A DNA stretch of 55,006 nucleotides from Candidatus Gottesmanbacteria bacterium (GCA_023245355.1 JAHFKN010000003.1:1-55006), one strand, 5' to 3'; shown: positions 1 through 9,249, counted from the first letter of the stretch. Numbers and translations: made by a program. Notes: generated by a model from the letters alone, not told the origin.

Positions 1-1
1 G

Positions 2-547
2 GGACTTGCAACGATATCTATTGGGGAAGTACTCCGTGAAGTAAAAGCCGTAGGGCAGGATCATCGGTTTTGGCCTCTTTTTAAGGATGCAATTACCATT
101 GCCGACGCCGGAGGCATTGTTCCTGACGAGCCGATATTCCGGTGTTTTACCCGGCTGGTTACCGAGCATCTGGACGCAGGTAAGGAAACGGTGATTTGGA
201 TCGGAGGACCCCGAAGTGATCAGCAGCTGGATTGGCTGGATAGGTGGACGCGTGCGTGCGGATACGAAGAAAAATTTATGTATGTTGACGTTCCCGATGA
301 CATTGTATTTGAGCGGGTAGAGCAGAGGAAGTCACATAAGCGAACTGACGATCAGGCTGTAGAATATCGGCTTGCGGAATTTGAGCGGGTGACAAAACCT
401 GTTATTGATAGGCTTCGGGAACAGGGAAGACTTCATGAGATGAGCGGTACGGGCGGGAAAGAACATGTCGGCACGAAGGCGGTGGAATTACTTTTCCCCG
501 GTGTCAGGGAGCCGGAAATACGGCTTCCTTCCAGGGCGCGAAGATAA
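2..547 (+). CDS. Adenylate/nucleoside monophosphate kinase-like protein, 5' truncated by window edge
   Basis: Frame open from nt 2 (GLATISIGEVLREVKAVGQDHRFWPLF...); similar in layout to the 2313-2945 kinase (G-E/H-x-x-R-x-V...HRFWPL...PDEP) and shares a C-terminal LPxxARR tail. Confidence 0.75.
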   Translation, partial: GLATISIGEVLREVKAVGQDHRFWPLFKDAITIADAGGIVPDEPIFRCFTRLVTEHLDAGKETVIWIGGPRSDQQLDWLDRWTRACGYEEKFMYVDVPDDIVFERVEQRKSHKRTDDQAVEYRLAEFERVTKPVIDRLREQGRLHEMSGTGGKEHVGTKAVELLFPGVREPEIRLPSRARR

Positions 548-549
548 TT

Positions 550-774
550 TTATGCCTGTTCCGGAGTTCTTGTGCGGCGATGTCCGTTTCTTCGTTTCTC
601 AGCGGCTGACCTGTGGGTTTCTGCGAGCGCACGAAAATGCATTGCTTCCCGGGTATCCAGTTCTTCCGAAGCGGCGTCTCCTTTGCAGGATGCAAATCTG
701 GCAAACGCCTCGGCGAGCCCCGCGCGGGATTCTGCGAGTTCTGCAAGCATAAGCTGGAGTTTTCGTCCGTTCAC
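550..774 (-). CDS. Hypothetical protein, 74 aa
   Basis: ORF filling the gap after the first gene; GTG start; several overlapping alternative ORFs exist. Confidence 0.35.
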   Translation of the reverse strand: MNGRKLQLMLAELAESRAGLAEAFARFASCKGDAASEELDTREAMHFRALAETHRSAAEKRRNGHRRTRTPEQA

Positions 775-964
775 AGATTTAATTTTGGATTGTCCTGATG
801 CTATTAATTATATCTTATCTGTGAAGTCCAGTCATAAGAACTGGGCTGCACGGAAAAAACGGGAGCAGAGGCACAAAGTGCAATAAAATGATGCGATACG
901 CATCAGTTTTATATAAATACTCCCCCAAGGATAACAAAGATGTTCCCACACCAAAACGGTGAGG

Positions 965-997
965 GAAAAAAGGGATGGCGACGTAATGTCGCCATCC
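965..997 (-). terminator. Intrinsic terminator of the 1015-1722 gene
   Basis: Perfect 10-bp hairpin GGATGGCGAC-gtaat-GTCGCCATCC followed on the minus strand by a T tract (plus-strand AAAAAA at 966-971). Confidence 0.85.
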
Positions 998-1014
998 GTA
1001 TTTCGCGTACGTTG

Positions 1015-1722
1015 TTACGGCAGAATGATGACCAGTTTTCCCTGGTTATACAGCTCAGCCCAGCGGGCGAGTTTTTTCCAGGAGGCGATGTCATCCATAC
1101 TGTTTGCCGGTTCAGGCAGGTTGTTCGACCAGGTGCCATGACCGCCATTACTGACACAGACATTGGTTGCCCGTATCCTGTTGCGTCCGCCAGTCGGACC
1201 GTCTTTCCAATCCCAGTTGAGCATATCGTGGAGTTGTTGGGCGGTGATGGTTTCTGTCGGAGGATCGAGTACAACGCCCTGCATGGAAGAGCAGTCTGCT
1301 CCCGTGGGCTTTGTATCCGTTTCCGTAACAGTTATGACATACGGCGCGGTCAACGTCAGTGTCGAGGTGTCGGCCTCCAAAAGGACCGCATCGGATGAGC
1401 CGGTAACAGCCTGACCGACGACCCCGTTTCCCGCACCGTTGACGACCTGTCCGCCGTTGTTGATGATGACGAGACTGGTTGTGTCAACCTGTTGACCGGT
1501 AACGCCGTTGGCAACTGCTTTATCCGGCAACGTCTGCCCGCCATTGTTCACGACTGCACTGTCCGAGTCCGTGTCAATTTGCTGTCCCGGCGCTTCGGTG
1601 GGGCAGTTGGCGTTTTTGGTCGGATCGCATTTTGCGTGCGCGATACCATAGGAGGCGGCGGCGAAGACAATAATCGTCAAGACCGTCAGCAACCTGCGTA
1701 ACCACATAGTGTAATTGTTCAT
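1015..1722 (-). CDS. Secreted protein with signal peptide and internal NNGGQ repeats
   Basis: N-terminal hydrophobic signal (LLTVLTIIVFAAASYGIAHA); repeats SAVVNNGGQ / LVIINNGGQ; terminator downstream. Confidence 0.8.
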   Translation of the reverse strand: MNNYTMWLRRLLTVLTIIVFAAASYGIAHAKCDPTKNANCPTEAPGQQIDTDSDSAVVNNGGQTLPDKAVANGVTGQQVDTTSLVIINNGGQVVNGAGNGVVGQAVTGSSDAVLLEADTSTLTLTAPYVITVTETDTKPTGADCSSMQGVVLDPPTETITAQQLHDMLNWDWKDGPTGGRNRIRATNVCVSNGGHGTWSNNLPEPANSMDDIASWKKLARWAELYNQGKLVIILP

Positions 1723-2312
1723 GGGTTTCCTCCGTTTCCTTATAAAAGGTAAAACGGTTTGTACGAAGCGGTGCTAAAGCTAGCATCAGATCGCAATGTG
1801 ACTTATTACTAAGCCCTTACATGTGTCCTAATCGGCTGTGATCACAGGTGTTGGCCAACCGATTAGCCCGAAAAACCAAGTCGCAGTGCCTGGTCGCAGT
1901 GTCTGTCTTACCCGTACGGGCGGAATGAATTCCTCCCGGGGCAGCGGCAGATCGTTATTTGGTTGTCGAATCACCACCTCCTTTGTGTGATGGATGTCAG
2001 GATGATGAACTATATCTTTTATAAAAAAAGATAATCAGTTTGGATTGTTAAAATAAATTTCCCCGGTGTATAGGGAGGAATGTTCCTCCATATGCATCGG
2101 GGAAACGTATTACAATCACGCGTCACACGATACAGGTGTTTTTGTATTGTTATCCTTGCTGTTAATGAGCAACAATTCTGAATAATCAATCGGAGCATCG
2201 CATATTGATGCAGGATCAAGGTGCAGAATTCAGGCCGTATGCCCGAAAGGGGATTATAACAGACAAAATAGCCTGTTGCCAAGATACGTACTATAGGGTA
2301 TACTTATTCCCT

Positions 2313-2945
2313 GTGAAGCCGACTCTTCTTGCGATCATAGGCAAACCTCTCGCCGGCAAAGATACTCAAGCCGATTTACTTGTCGCAGCACATCCTGAGG
2401 CTGTCAAAATTTCAACAGGCCATATCATGCGTGCCGTGCGTGAAGAGGGGGAAACCCACCGGTTCTGGCCGCTGATCGGGCCGTATATCCCGATGATGGA
2501 GCAGGGTCTGAAATTGCCGGATGAGCCTACGATTGCCATGCTTAGTGAGGTCATACGGGAACAATTTTCAGAAGGGAAACAGCTGCTTGTTATCGCGGGG
2601 TCTCCACGCGGTTTGGATCAGCTCGACGGATTCGAAAAAATAGCACAGGAAACCGGCGCAAATTTAGTGCTGGTACACATGGATGCGACGGATGAAGAAA
2701 CGTACAAAAGAAGTGCCTCCAGAAACGAGGGCAGAGTAGATGATACGCCTGAAGTCCATGCGGTGCGCCTCAAGGAGTATGAAGACTTTGTAGGTCCGAT
2801 GGCAGATAAGCTTGCCCGCGAAAACAGGCTTATCTGGGTAAACGGCATGCAGCCGGTTGAGGGGGTATTCCGTCAGATGGAACAGCAATTGCGTCAGCAT
2901 ACGCTTGATCCGGAAATTACCCTGCCTGCCATGGCCCGGCGGTAA
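2313..2945 (+). CDS. Adenylate kinase-like nucleoside monophosphate kinase
   Basis: P-loop GKPLAGKDT; IxTGHIMRAV and GSPRGLDQLDGF motifs typical of NMP kinases; GTG start 9 nt after TATACT. Confidence 0.8.
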   Translation: MKPTLLAIIGKPLAGKDTQADLLVAAHPEAVKISTGHIMRAVREEGETHRFWPLIGPYIPMMEQGLKLPDEPTIAMLSEVIREQFSEGKQLLVIAGSPRGLDQLDGFEKIAQETGANLVLVHMDATDEETYKRSASRNEGRVDDTPEVHAVRLKEYEDFVGPMADKLARENRLIWVNGMQPVEGVFRQMEQQLRQHTLDPEITLPAMARR

Positions 2946-3003
2946 CCATAGATTGACAACTCCGCAGAGTTTCTTTTATGCTGATATATGCGGGGGGTCT
3001 TAT

Positions 3004-3480
3004 ATGCAGATGATCCAATCATCTTTGGAGCGGTCCAGTAAAAAGTCCTGGATAGTATTTTTCATCGCGTTAGCTTCTATCGGTCTCATGTTGTATGTTA
3101 TTTCCGTCAATACGGATTTCCGTAGCTATGCAAGCGACGGCCCTGGTGATGTGCAGGCGCAGTTTCAGGAGTGGCTCGCGCAGCGGAGAAATCCCGAAGT
3201 GTATGCCTGGTGTCAGAGTAAATGCGGGAATATGGGAGAAAAAAGAATGCAAAAAGCCTGCATGGGAGTGTGCATAAAAGTAAATGAAGGAAGGCGTTGT
3301 GAAGGGCAGTGTAGTAGATTTGGAAACCCAAATAGTCAGCGACAATGCGCTGCTATCTGTCCGTCTCTTATTAATCCGGATTTTGTCACTCCGACAGCTA
3401 CGCCGTCCGGTACGGATGACCGCGGCGGCCGCAGAGAGCGGTTACAGCAGTACATGCAGCAAAATCAGCAGGGACAATGA
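3004..3480 (+). CDS. Membrane-anchored Cys-rich protein with two CX3C-X11-CX3C modules
   Basis: One N-terminal TM; CQSKC, CMGVC, CEGQC and CAAIC with regular spacing; TPTATP tail. Confidence 0.75.
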   Translation: MQMIQSSLERSSKKSWIVFFIALASIGLMLYVISVNTDFRSYASDGPGDVQAQFQEWLAQRRNPEVYAWCQSKCGNMGEKRMQKACMGVCIKVNEGRRCEGQCSRFGNPNSQRQCAAICPSLINPDFVTPTATPSGTDDRGGRRERLQQYMQQNQQGQ

Positions 3481-3489
3481 GAAGCAGTG

Positions 3490-3750
3490 TTATCTGTGTG
3501 CCCGGGGTTTGGGAATCATGTGGTGATACAGCGTTCTCCGTTCTTTCCGCACGGGAAATCCATGACGTTCTGCTTCGTCGGCCGTGGCCATCCGGAGCCC
3601 GTATTTTTCAAAATATGCTGCTAGTGCCGGTCGGATACTTTCACGATCCAGCAGAGGTTCGACGACGTCACTGATATCGGCAATATGGAATCGCCCGTCG
3701 CGGGCAACAACAATGATTTGATTCCCTAACACGACTTCGCGGGTCATCAT
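3490..3750 (-). CDS. Hypothetical protein, 86 aa
   Basis: ORF fits between neighbours with plausible composition. Confidence 0.5.
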   Translation of the reverse strand: MMTREVVLGNQIIVVARDGRFHIADISDVVEPLLDRESIRPALAAYFEKYGLRMATADEAERHGFPVRKERRTLYHHMIPKPRAHR

Positions 3751-3772
3751 TATTCATGATAGCACTGTCGTA

Positions 3773-4105
3773 TTACCTCTGTTTTGAAAACCGAGCATAT
3801 TTATTGTGATGGGCACGGCGTTGACGGTTGGGATTTAATAGTGATCGCAGATCTGTCGCGCTGGTTCCGTCTGACCTGCGAGCATGTACTATTTGTTGAA
3901 ACGCGTCTGCGTCGAGGGAAGCGGCTTTGGTGGCAAATCCCTCCTGGTATGTGGTCACGCCCATGGCCCCCATTTGTGCGGCGATAAATCGTGATACGCG
4001 CATGCGGTAGCCTTCGTTTGATTCGGTGAAGTGTTTACTCGGCACTTCCAGTTCTATGGTCCGTTCCCGTTCACCGATGGTTGCGATGACCCGTTGTTTC
4101 GGCAT
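3773..4105 (-). CDS. Hypothetical protein, 110 aa
   Basis: Longest ORF in the interval; plausible composition. Confidence 0.5.
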   Translation of the reverse strand: MPKQRVIATIGERERTIELEVPSKHFTESNEGYRMRVSRFIAAQMGAMGVTTYQEGFATKAASLDADAFQQIVHARRSDGTSATDLRSLLNPNRQRRAHHNKYARFSKQR

Positions 4106-4238
4106 CGTAAATTATGGATACGGTACACGGGCGTGTATGCGTATTTCAATAGATGTTTTTTCTTCACGGGTGATGCTATACTATATTTCCCCTTAGAAAA
4201 CGTTTTTATGGGGCAATTTTGTATAAGGAGGACCCAAA

Positions 4239-4655
4239 ATGAATGAACAAACCGTTGTGTTGATAAAGCCGGACGGCATGGAAAAACATGTTGTCGGTGA
4301 GATTATTACCCGTTTTGAAAAGGCAGGAATGAAACTAGCCGCCCTCAAACTCGTGCAGCTTACCCAGCCTATTCTCGATACCTGGTATGCGCATCACAAG
4401 GACAAGCCGTTTTTTCCTGAATTGTCCAAACAGATGATGTCGACTCCTGTCGTCGCTATGGTTCTGGAAGGAGATGGAGTGATACAGAAAGTATTTGATA
4501 TATGTGGTCCCACGGATCCCGCAGAAGCAGCGCCCGGTACAATCCGGCGGGATTTCGGCGTAGATAAGCCGCATAACGTGGTGCATAGATCCGACTCTGC
4601 CGAAGCGGCAGCCAAGGAAATCGGCCTTCTGTTCGGACCCAAAGACGTCATTTAA
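4239..4655 (+). CDS. ndk: Nucleoside diphosphate kinase
   Basis: TVVLIKPDGMEKHVVGEII... and active-site NVVHRSDSAEAAAKEI; SD AAGGAGG at 4225-4231. Confidence 0.95.
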   Translation: MNEQTVVLIKPDGMEKHVVGEIITRFEKAGMKLAALKLVQLTQPILDTWYAHHKDKPFFPELSKQMMSTPVVAMVLEGDGVIQKVFDICGPTDPAEAAPGTIRRDFGVDKPHNVVHRSDSAEAAAKEIGLLFGPKDVI

Positions 4656-4704
4656 GTTACCGCAGAGTGAAAGTTTTCCGTTCGTGCGGTATAATACATA
4701 TCCT

Positions 4705-4950
4705 ATGGCAGGACTTGGATTTCTCAAAGAAGCGGGATTACGGCTTATAGGCCGTATGCCGGCAGCACAAACAGAAGAAAGCCTGTTTACACAGGTTCCC
4801 GATAGTCTGAAAACAAACGGCGGCGTTCCTCCCATGAAACCGGAAGCCCGTCCGAGCCGGTTATCAGCCAGGGCGCTCCGCCGTGAGTTGGATAAGGCAG
4901 CCGAACAGTCGCTGACCTCCCGGCATGTTTTCCGTTCGGGACAGCAATAA
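4705..4950 (+). CDS. Hypothetical small protein
   Basis: ATG 9 nt after TATAAT (4690-4695). Confidence 0.55.
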   Translation: MAGLGFLKEAGLRLIGRMPAAQTEESLFTQVPDSLKTNGGVPPMKPEARPSRLSARALRRELDKAAEQSLTSRHVFRSGQQ

Positions 4951-5049
4951 CAAGTGTTTCTCCCCGTAGTATTTTTACCGCCTCAAGTTGCAGATTTTCG
5001 CGTTTTGACGCTATTTTTAGTATAATTACCGCTTCGTGTATTCATTCCT

Positions 5050-5361
5050 ATGACAGAAACCAGAGAGTTTGTGTTGCAGCCGACATCACGGCGCGGCAGG
5101 GCACTATCCGTTCGGTATGAGCGGCGGGGGACATTGGCAGACTTAACTGTCATGGCCGATGGTGATAGTCTGTTTTCCGGCCGCGTATTGGCTCCGTTTG
5201 CCACGATACTGCAAACCGTAGCAGAGATGGAAGAGTCGGCTCATCAGGCAAAAGAAACGAATGAAATGATGAAATACTACGGATGTATGTATATAGCCCG
5301 TCACGGGCGCACTCAGATTGCAAAGCGCCTCGAAATTCCTGAATTGGCAGAATATGATTAA
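5050..5361 (+). CDS. Hypothetical protein, 103 aa
   Basis: ORF with upstream TATAAT at 5021-5026. Confidence 0.6.
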   Translation: MTETREFVLQPTSRRGRALSVRYERRGTLADLTVMADGDSLFSGRVLAPFATILQTVAEMEESAHQAKETNEMMKYYGCMYIARHGRTQIAKRLEIPELAEYD

Positions 5362-5400
5362 CGGAGCTTTTCGTCTGTTAGTGCGGCGTGATGTTATCGA

Positions 5401-5748
5401 ATGCTTCCTGTTGCAATAGGCCAGAATACGGGTTATGATCCGGAAATGATTTCCGTAGCAGAAACACTCGCCCCAAAGAAACGCAGAATATTTTCCGGGT
5501 TCCGTGCAGAAGTTTCCGTGACAAAGCTGTTTGAGCCGGTCGGAAAAACGCTGGTTGTGACCGCGCCTGAGGCTTCCATAATCGCTTCATTGCTTCCGCA
5601 GATACAACTGCGGGAAGAATTAGCCGAGACATTGTGGAGAGAACAGGATGAACATCAGGCGATGCGCCTTATCGACCGCATTACCGCCATAGAAGATGCG
5701 TGGGGAAAGCAAGGAGTCGGCGTCCGGCGGAAGATATTGTGGTTTTAG
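5401..5748 (+). CDS. Hypothetical protein, 115 aa
   Basis: ORF co-oriented with previous gene, protein-like composition. Confidence 0.55.
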   Translation: MLPVAIGQNTGYDPEMISVAETLAPKKRRIFSGFRAEVSVTKLFEPVGKTLVVTAPEASIIASLLPQIQLREELAETLWREQDEHQAMRLIDRITAIEDAWGKQGVGVRRKILWF

Positions 5749-6611
5749 TGAAATGCTTCAGTCACGATCCTCACGGTTTCTACGAGTCCGTATACGCCCA
5801 GACCGATAAATGCGAGTGCCCCGAAAAAGGAAACGACTTCATTTTTGACTACGGTAATTGTTTTTTTCGGAGAGAGGAACAGCGCAACATTGAGTAACGT
5901 GTGTGACGCGATGACGCCGATGGCAAATCCGTAGACATTAACGACAGAAAAGAGCGGCACGTAGCCTGCAAAATCATCGAGTCCCAAGATAAACGGAACT
6001 GTTGCGGAAAATGTTAACAGAGGCCGCCAAGACAAGCTGGATTTGCCTTTCATGGCACTTCCCAAATCCGGCATTACCCGGCTGAGTACCGGGTCGATAA
6101 TCTTTTTCACCCGGTCAAGCAACCCGTGCATCAGGAAAAATAACAGTTTCCGTATCCCTCCCTGGCCCTGCCAGTTTGCAAAGTGCTCCAGGCTGCTGTG
6201 TGCGAGCTCAAAGAGGACAAGAGAGGCGATGAAGACCATGAGGGCTAACAGTAAATCGACGTGCTTTAAGGTCACCCAGAGCCCGATAATGGCAATCGTG
6301 CCGAGGGCGTTTCCTGCCGCAGTGCCGATTTCTATGGCGACCCTATTCCTCCAGCCCGGGTTTGCTGCCATCATCCTCCCTATAAAAATAGCAAAATCGA
6401 TACTTGTTTTAAGATATATGGTCGCCCCCACAAGCACGTCTACCCAGCGGATTTCCAGGTGAATTTTTTCTGAAGCAGGTATGAGATTAAAAAGAATAAT
6501 TGCCGCGTGAAGGAGAGCCAAAAATCCTGTCATGACAACCCCGGTCAACGCGATAGGGACGAGTTGGGACAGGACGGGCGAACGGTCAATTTTTTCTCCG
6601 ATTGATTCCAT
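5745..6611 (-). CDS. Polytopic membrane protein of unknown function
   Basis: About seven or more hydrophobic helices; start chosen at MESIGEKIDRSP. Confidence 0.75.
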   Translation of the reverse strand: MESIGEKIDRSPVLSQLVPIALTGVVMTGFLALLHAAIILFNLIPASEKIHLEIRWVDVLVGATIYLKTSIDFAIFIGRMMAANPGWRNRVAIEIGTAAGNALGTIAIIGLWVTLKHVDLLLALMVFIASLVLFELAHSSLEHFANWQGQGGIRKLLFFLMHGLLDRVKKIIDPVLSRVMPDLGSAMKGKSSLSWRPLLTFSATVPFILGLDDFAGYVPLFSVVNVYGFAIGVIASHTLLNVALFLSPKKTITVVKNEVVSFFGALAFIGLGVYGLVETVRIVTEAFH

Positions 6612-6716
6612 GAATATGTATTGTAACAAATTCGTGATGTGTGAAAGAGTGAAGATGCGGGATATTATGAGGGGATAAGGCTGTAAATACGTGACAGACC
6701 TAAGAGTTGCCCGCCG

Positions 6717-7382
6717 TTATTTTACGACCGGAGGATCGATAATTTTTGTGGACCGGAGAATGGGTAAAAGCACTTCAAACGGGAGGCCGATGACATTGGT
6801 GTATGATCCGTCGACTTTGGTTACCAGATCCCACGGGGTTTCGTTCAGCGCATAGCCGGCTGCAAACCGGGTGAAATCATAGCGGTTGACGTAGCTTTCG
6901 AGTTCCAAACCGGTAAGTTTCCGAAGTGTTACTTTTGTGGTGACTGTTTTGGTCCAGGTTTTTTTGACCTTGCCTTTGTCCAGGTACACGACATGCATAA
7001 CGGTCGTAAATACGTGGGTTTTTCCCATGAGCTCTTTGAGCATGCGGGTTGCGTCCGGGCGGTCGAGCGCTTTGCCGTACATTTTTTTGCCGACGATTGC
7101 CATACTGTCTGCCGCAATGACGATCACTTCGCGGTCTTCAGGAATCATGTAAACGCGGGGATTGTTGACTACTTCGTTGGCTTTGGCGACTGCGCGTTTT
7201 TGTATGGTTTTGAGCGGATTAGGATCGGTAATTTTATCTTCATCAAGCCGGGTTACTGCGACACGGAACCGGATACCGAGTTTTTCCAGCAATGTCCGTC
7301 GTCCGATAGACTGGGAAGCGAGAACGACATCGGGGGCAAGAACGAGATCTTCCTGATTTTTTGAGGAAAACGATAATTTCAT
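6717..7382 (-). CDS. maf: Maf/YhdE-family nucleotide pyrophosphatase
   Basis: VVLASQSIGRRTLLEKLG N-terminus, VIAADSMAIVGKKMYGKALDRPDATRML, GYALNETPWDLV, NVIGLPFEVL. Confidence 0.85.
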   Translation of the reverse strand: MKLSFSSKNQEDLVLAPDVVLASQSIGRRTLLEKLGIRFRVAVTRLDEDKITDPNPLKTIQKRAVAKANEVVNNPRVYMIPEDREVIVIAADSMAIVGKKMYGKALDRPDATRMLKELMGKTHVFTTVMHVVYLDKGKVKKTWTKTVTTKVTLRKLTGLELESYVNRYDFTRFAAGYALNETPWDLVTKVDGSYTNVIGLPFEVLLPILRSTKIIDPPVVK

Positions 7383-7428
7383 TACTTCGTATTATACCGT
7401 ACTTTTATAAAATACGCCAGGGACGGGA

Positions 7429-7722
7429 ATGGGGACACGCTTGATCAGTCAGATGTTCTGCTGGTATGATGCGCGGTTGGATATGGCCAGAACACCCCGA
7501 AGCCGTCAGGATGCCGAAAGGATTGCCGCATGGCATGCGCGGCGGGTATTGCGGCACAATGAAGCAAGCGAGCACCCCATGGAATTTTGGGACTTTATGG
7601 AGCGTGTCGGATTTCCGGCTCGCATGCGTGTGAATGAGTTGGAGGGGCAGTTTCCCGGAATCGCCAGGCTGTTTGACCAGATAATCCATCCGGAATTTTA
7701 CAAGAAGAATAAGGAGCAATAA
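7429..7722 (+). CDS. Hypothetical protein, 97 aa
   Basis: ORF with plausible composition; opposite-strand ORF less likely. Confidence 0.55.
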   Translation: MGTRLISQMFCWYDARLDMARTPRSRQDAERIAAWHARRVLRHNEASEHPMEFWDFMERVGFPARMRVNELEGQFPGIARLFDQIIHPEFYKKNKEQ

Positions 7723-7723
7723 T

Positions 7724-7954
7724 TTATTCCCCGTCGTCAAAATCGCCGTTGCTTACCGCATCCACGATAAACACCGTGCGCAGTATCTCTTCTTTGGAAG
7801 GCGAACTTTTGGGTTGTCTGCGGCGTCTGCTGAGATGGAATTCAGATGCTTCGAGGCGCAAATGTGCAAATTGGGTAAGCGAACGGGTCGCGCGTCCTTT
7901 AAACGGGATAATGAGCACGACTTCCTCTTTTGTTTCGTTTTCTGTGGTAATCAC
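7724..7954 (-). CDS. Hypothetical protein (VITTENETKEEVVLIIPFKGR...)
   Basis: GTG start exactly 6 nt from minus-strand TATAAT (7961-7966); the longer ORF to 8119 runs through a tRNA and is rejected. Confidence 0.6.
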   Translation of the reverse strand: MITTENETKEEVVLIIPFKGRATRSLTQFAHLRLEASEFHLSRRRRQPKSSPSKEEILRTVFIVDAVSNGDFDDGE

Positions 7955-7985
7955 TCCTGTATTATATCTCACATGTAAAGATAAG

Positions 7986-8058
7986 TCGGGGTAGTGAGAC
8001 TCGAACTCACGACCTCTTCGTCCCGAACGAAGCGCACTACCAACTGTGCCATACCCCG
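7986..8058 (-). tRNA. tRNA-Pro (anticodon CGG), no encoded CCA
   Basis: Cloverleaf: acceptor CGGGGTA/TACCCCG, anticodon arm CTTCG-TTCGGGA-CGAAG, T arm GTGAG-TTCGAGT-CTCAC. Confidence 0.93.
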
Positions 8059-8111
8059 CAAGATGATGGTATTGTAGCATAATTTTGCGGTAGAATAGGG
8101 AAAGTCTTTTT

Positions 8112-8183
8112 GCCTCCATAGCTCAATGGATAGAGCAGGCCCGTCCTAAGGGCAAGATGAGGGTTCGATTCCTTCTGGGGGCA
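8112..8183 (+). tRNA. tRNA-Arg (anticodon CCT)
   Basis: Acceptor GCCTCCA/TGGGGGC, D arm GCTC/GAGC, anticodon loop GTCCTAA, T arm GAGGG-TTCGATT-CCTTC. Confidence 0.93.
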
Positions 8184-8207
8184 CAAGCGTAATTATGGGA
8201 GAGTGCG

Positions 8208-8543
8208 TTACATCGACACTTTGCGGAGTATATCTCCTAAGAATTTCCGGGTGACATTGATCGGTTCCTCATTGGTAACGTTTCTGCCAACGTAAATGAC
8301 GAATTCTTCGTAATTCGCACCACACCCCAGTGCTGAGCGGTGATCCTGTTCGCGCCGGACCGGAGAATAATCTCCCATAAATCCACGGGTGCAGATGTCT
8401 ACAACGCGTTCTACGTGTTGTGGGCTGGCTTCCGGAAAATACGTCGCCATATGTCGTATGGCTAAGCGTTTGCGCTCCCGTTCACGGATTGGCATAGGAA
8501 ATTGTATGTTATGAAAGCGCTCTATCGGAATGTGTACGTGCAT
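8208..8543 (-). CDS. Hypothetical protein, 111 aa
   Basis: ORF overlapping the upstream co-directional gene end; plausible composition. Confidence 0.55.
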   Translation of the reverse strand: MHVHIPIERFHNIQFPMPIRERERKRLAIRHMATYFPEASPQHVERVVDICTRGFMGDYSPVRREQDHRSALGCGANYEEFVIYVGRNVTNEEPINVTRKFLGDILRKVSM

Positions 8544-8886
8544 GCATCATGGTCTGAAATACCGAAATGGCGTACCAAAATAGTTTTGCTTTTTGAAAGG
8601 TGCGGTCCGCTTCTTCATGAAATGTGCGGGGGACACCGAGTACATCGTTGTGTGCTCTTTGACGCCAGCTAATTTGGATTGCGACGTGGCCGGAAGGAAC
8701 AATAGGATTGGTTTCAAACCCGAGTGCACACGGCCGTTGCCCTGCATATGCTAATTGGCGTATGGTAAGCGCATTCCATTGGCGTTTGCGGGCCGTATGT
8801 TCCATTGCAGCGGCCCGGGCGATGGGTACGTGGACGATTCCCGTTTCGCCGGATATGAGAGATCGGTCCGTTTCCTGGGTTATCAT
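8509..8886 (-). CDS. Hypothetical protein, 125 aa
   Basis: Member of a tightly packed minus-strand cluster. Confidence 0.5.
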   Translation of the reverse strand: MITQETDRSLISGETGIVHVPIARAAAMEHTARKRQWNALTIRQLAYAGQRPCALGFETNPIVPSGHVAIQISWRQRAHNDVLGVPRTFHEEADRTFQKAKLFWYAISVFQTMMHARTHSDRALS

Positions 8887-8891
8887 AGGGA

Positions 8892-9185
8892 TTACTGGAT
8901 TTTTCCTTTGCCACCGCGGAAGTTCGTGTGTTTAAAAATGCGTTCGTAGGCTGATTCATCCAATCCGGATAAACTGACCGATGTTCCTTGTTTTCTGCGC
9001 GGACGGACGAGTCCTTCCTGTTGCCCGGTAAAACCGTTAACGATTGGAAGATCCTCTCCGAGTGCGTCTGCGGCTTCCTGTGCATGTTTTGCAGCGGTTT
9101 CAAGTGACTCCTCATGTGACATGCCAAACGTAAATGTCGCTCCGACCGGGCCTGCGTGCTCTTTTCTTCTGCGTGGATGTTTCAT
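8892..9185 (-). CDS. Hypothetical protein, 97 aa
   Basis: First gene of the minus-strand cluster; protein-like composition. Confidence 0.55.
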   Translation of the reverse strand: MKHPRRRKEHAGPVGATFTFGMSHEESLETAAKHAQEAADALGEDLPIVNGFTGQQEGLVRPRRKQGTSVSLSGLDESAYERIFKHTNFRGGKGKIQ

Positions 9186-9249
9186 AATCGGTGTTTATAC
9201 CACGTTTTGGGCTTCTGGACAATACAGAACCCTTTAGGGGAAGGTGTGA

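Noticed and set aside
909-1274. Minus-strand ORF overlapping 1015-1722
   Set aside because: Out of frame with the well-supported secreted protein and runs through its terminator hairpin.
7724-8119. 131-aa minus-strand ORF
   Set aside because: Its N-terminal part is read through tRNA-Pro; the GTG at 7954 with TATAAT 6 nt upstream is the better start.
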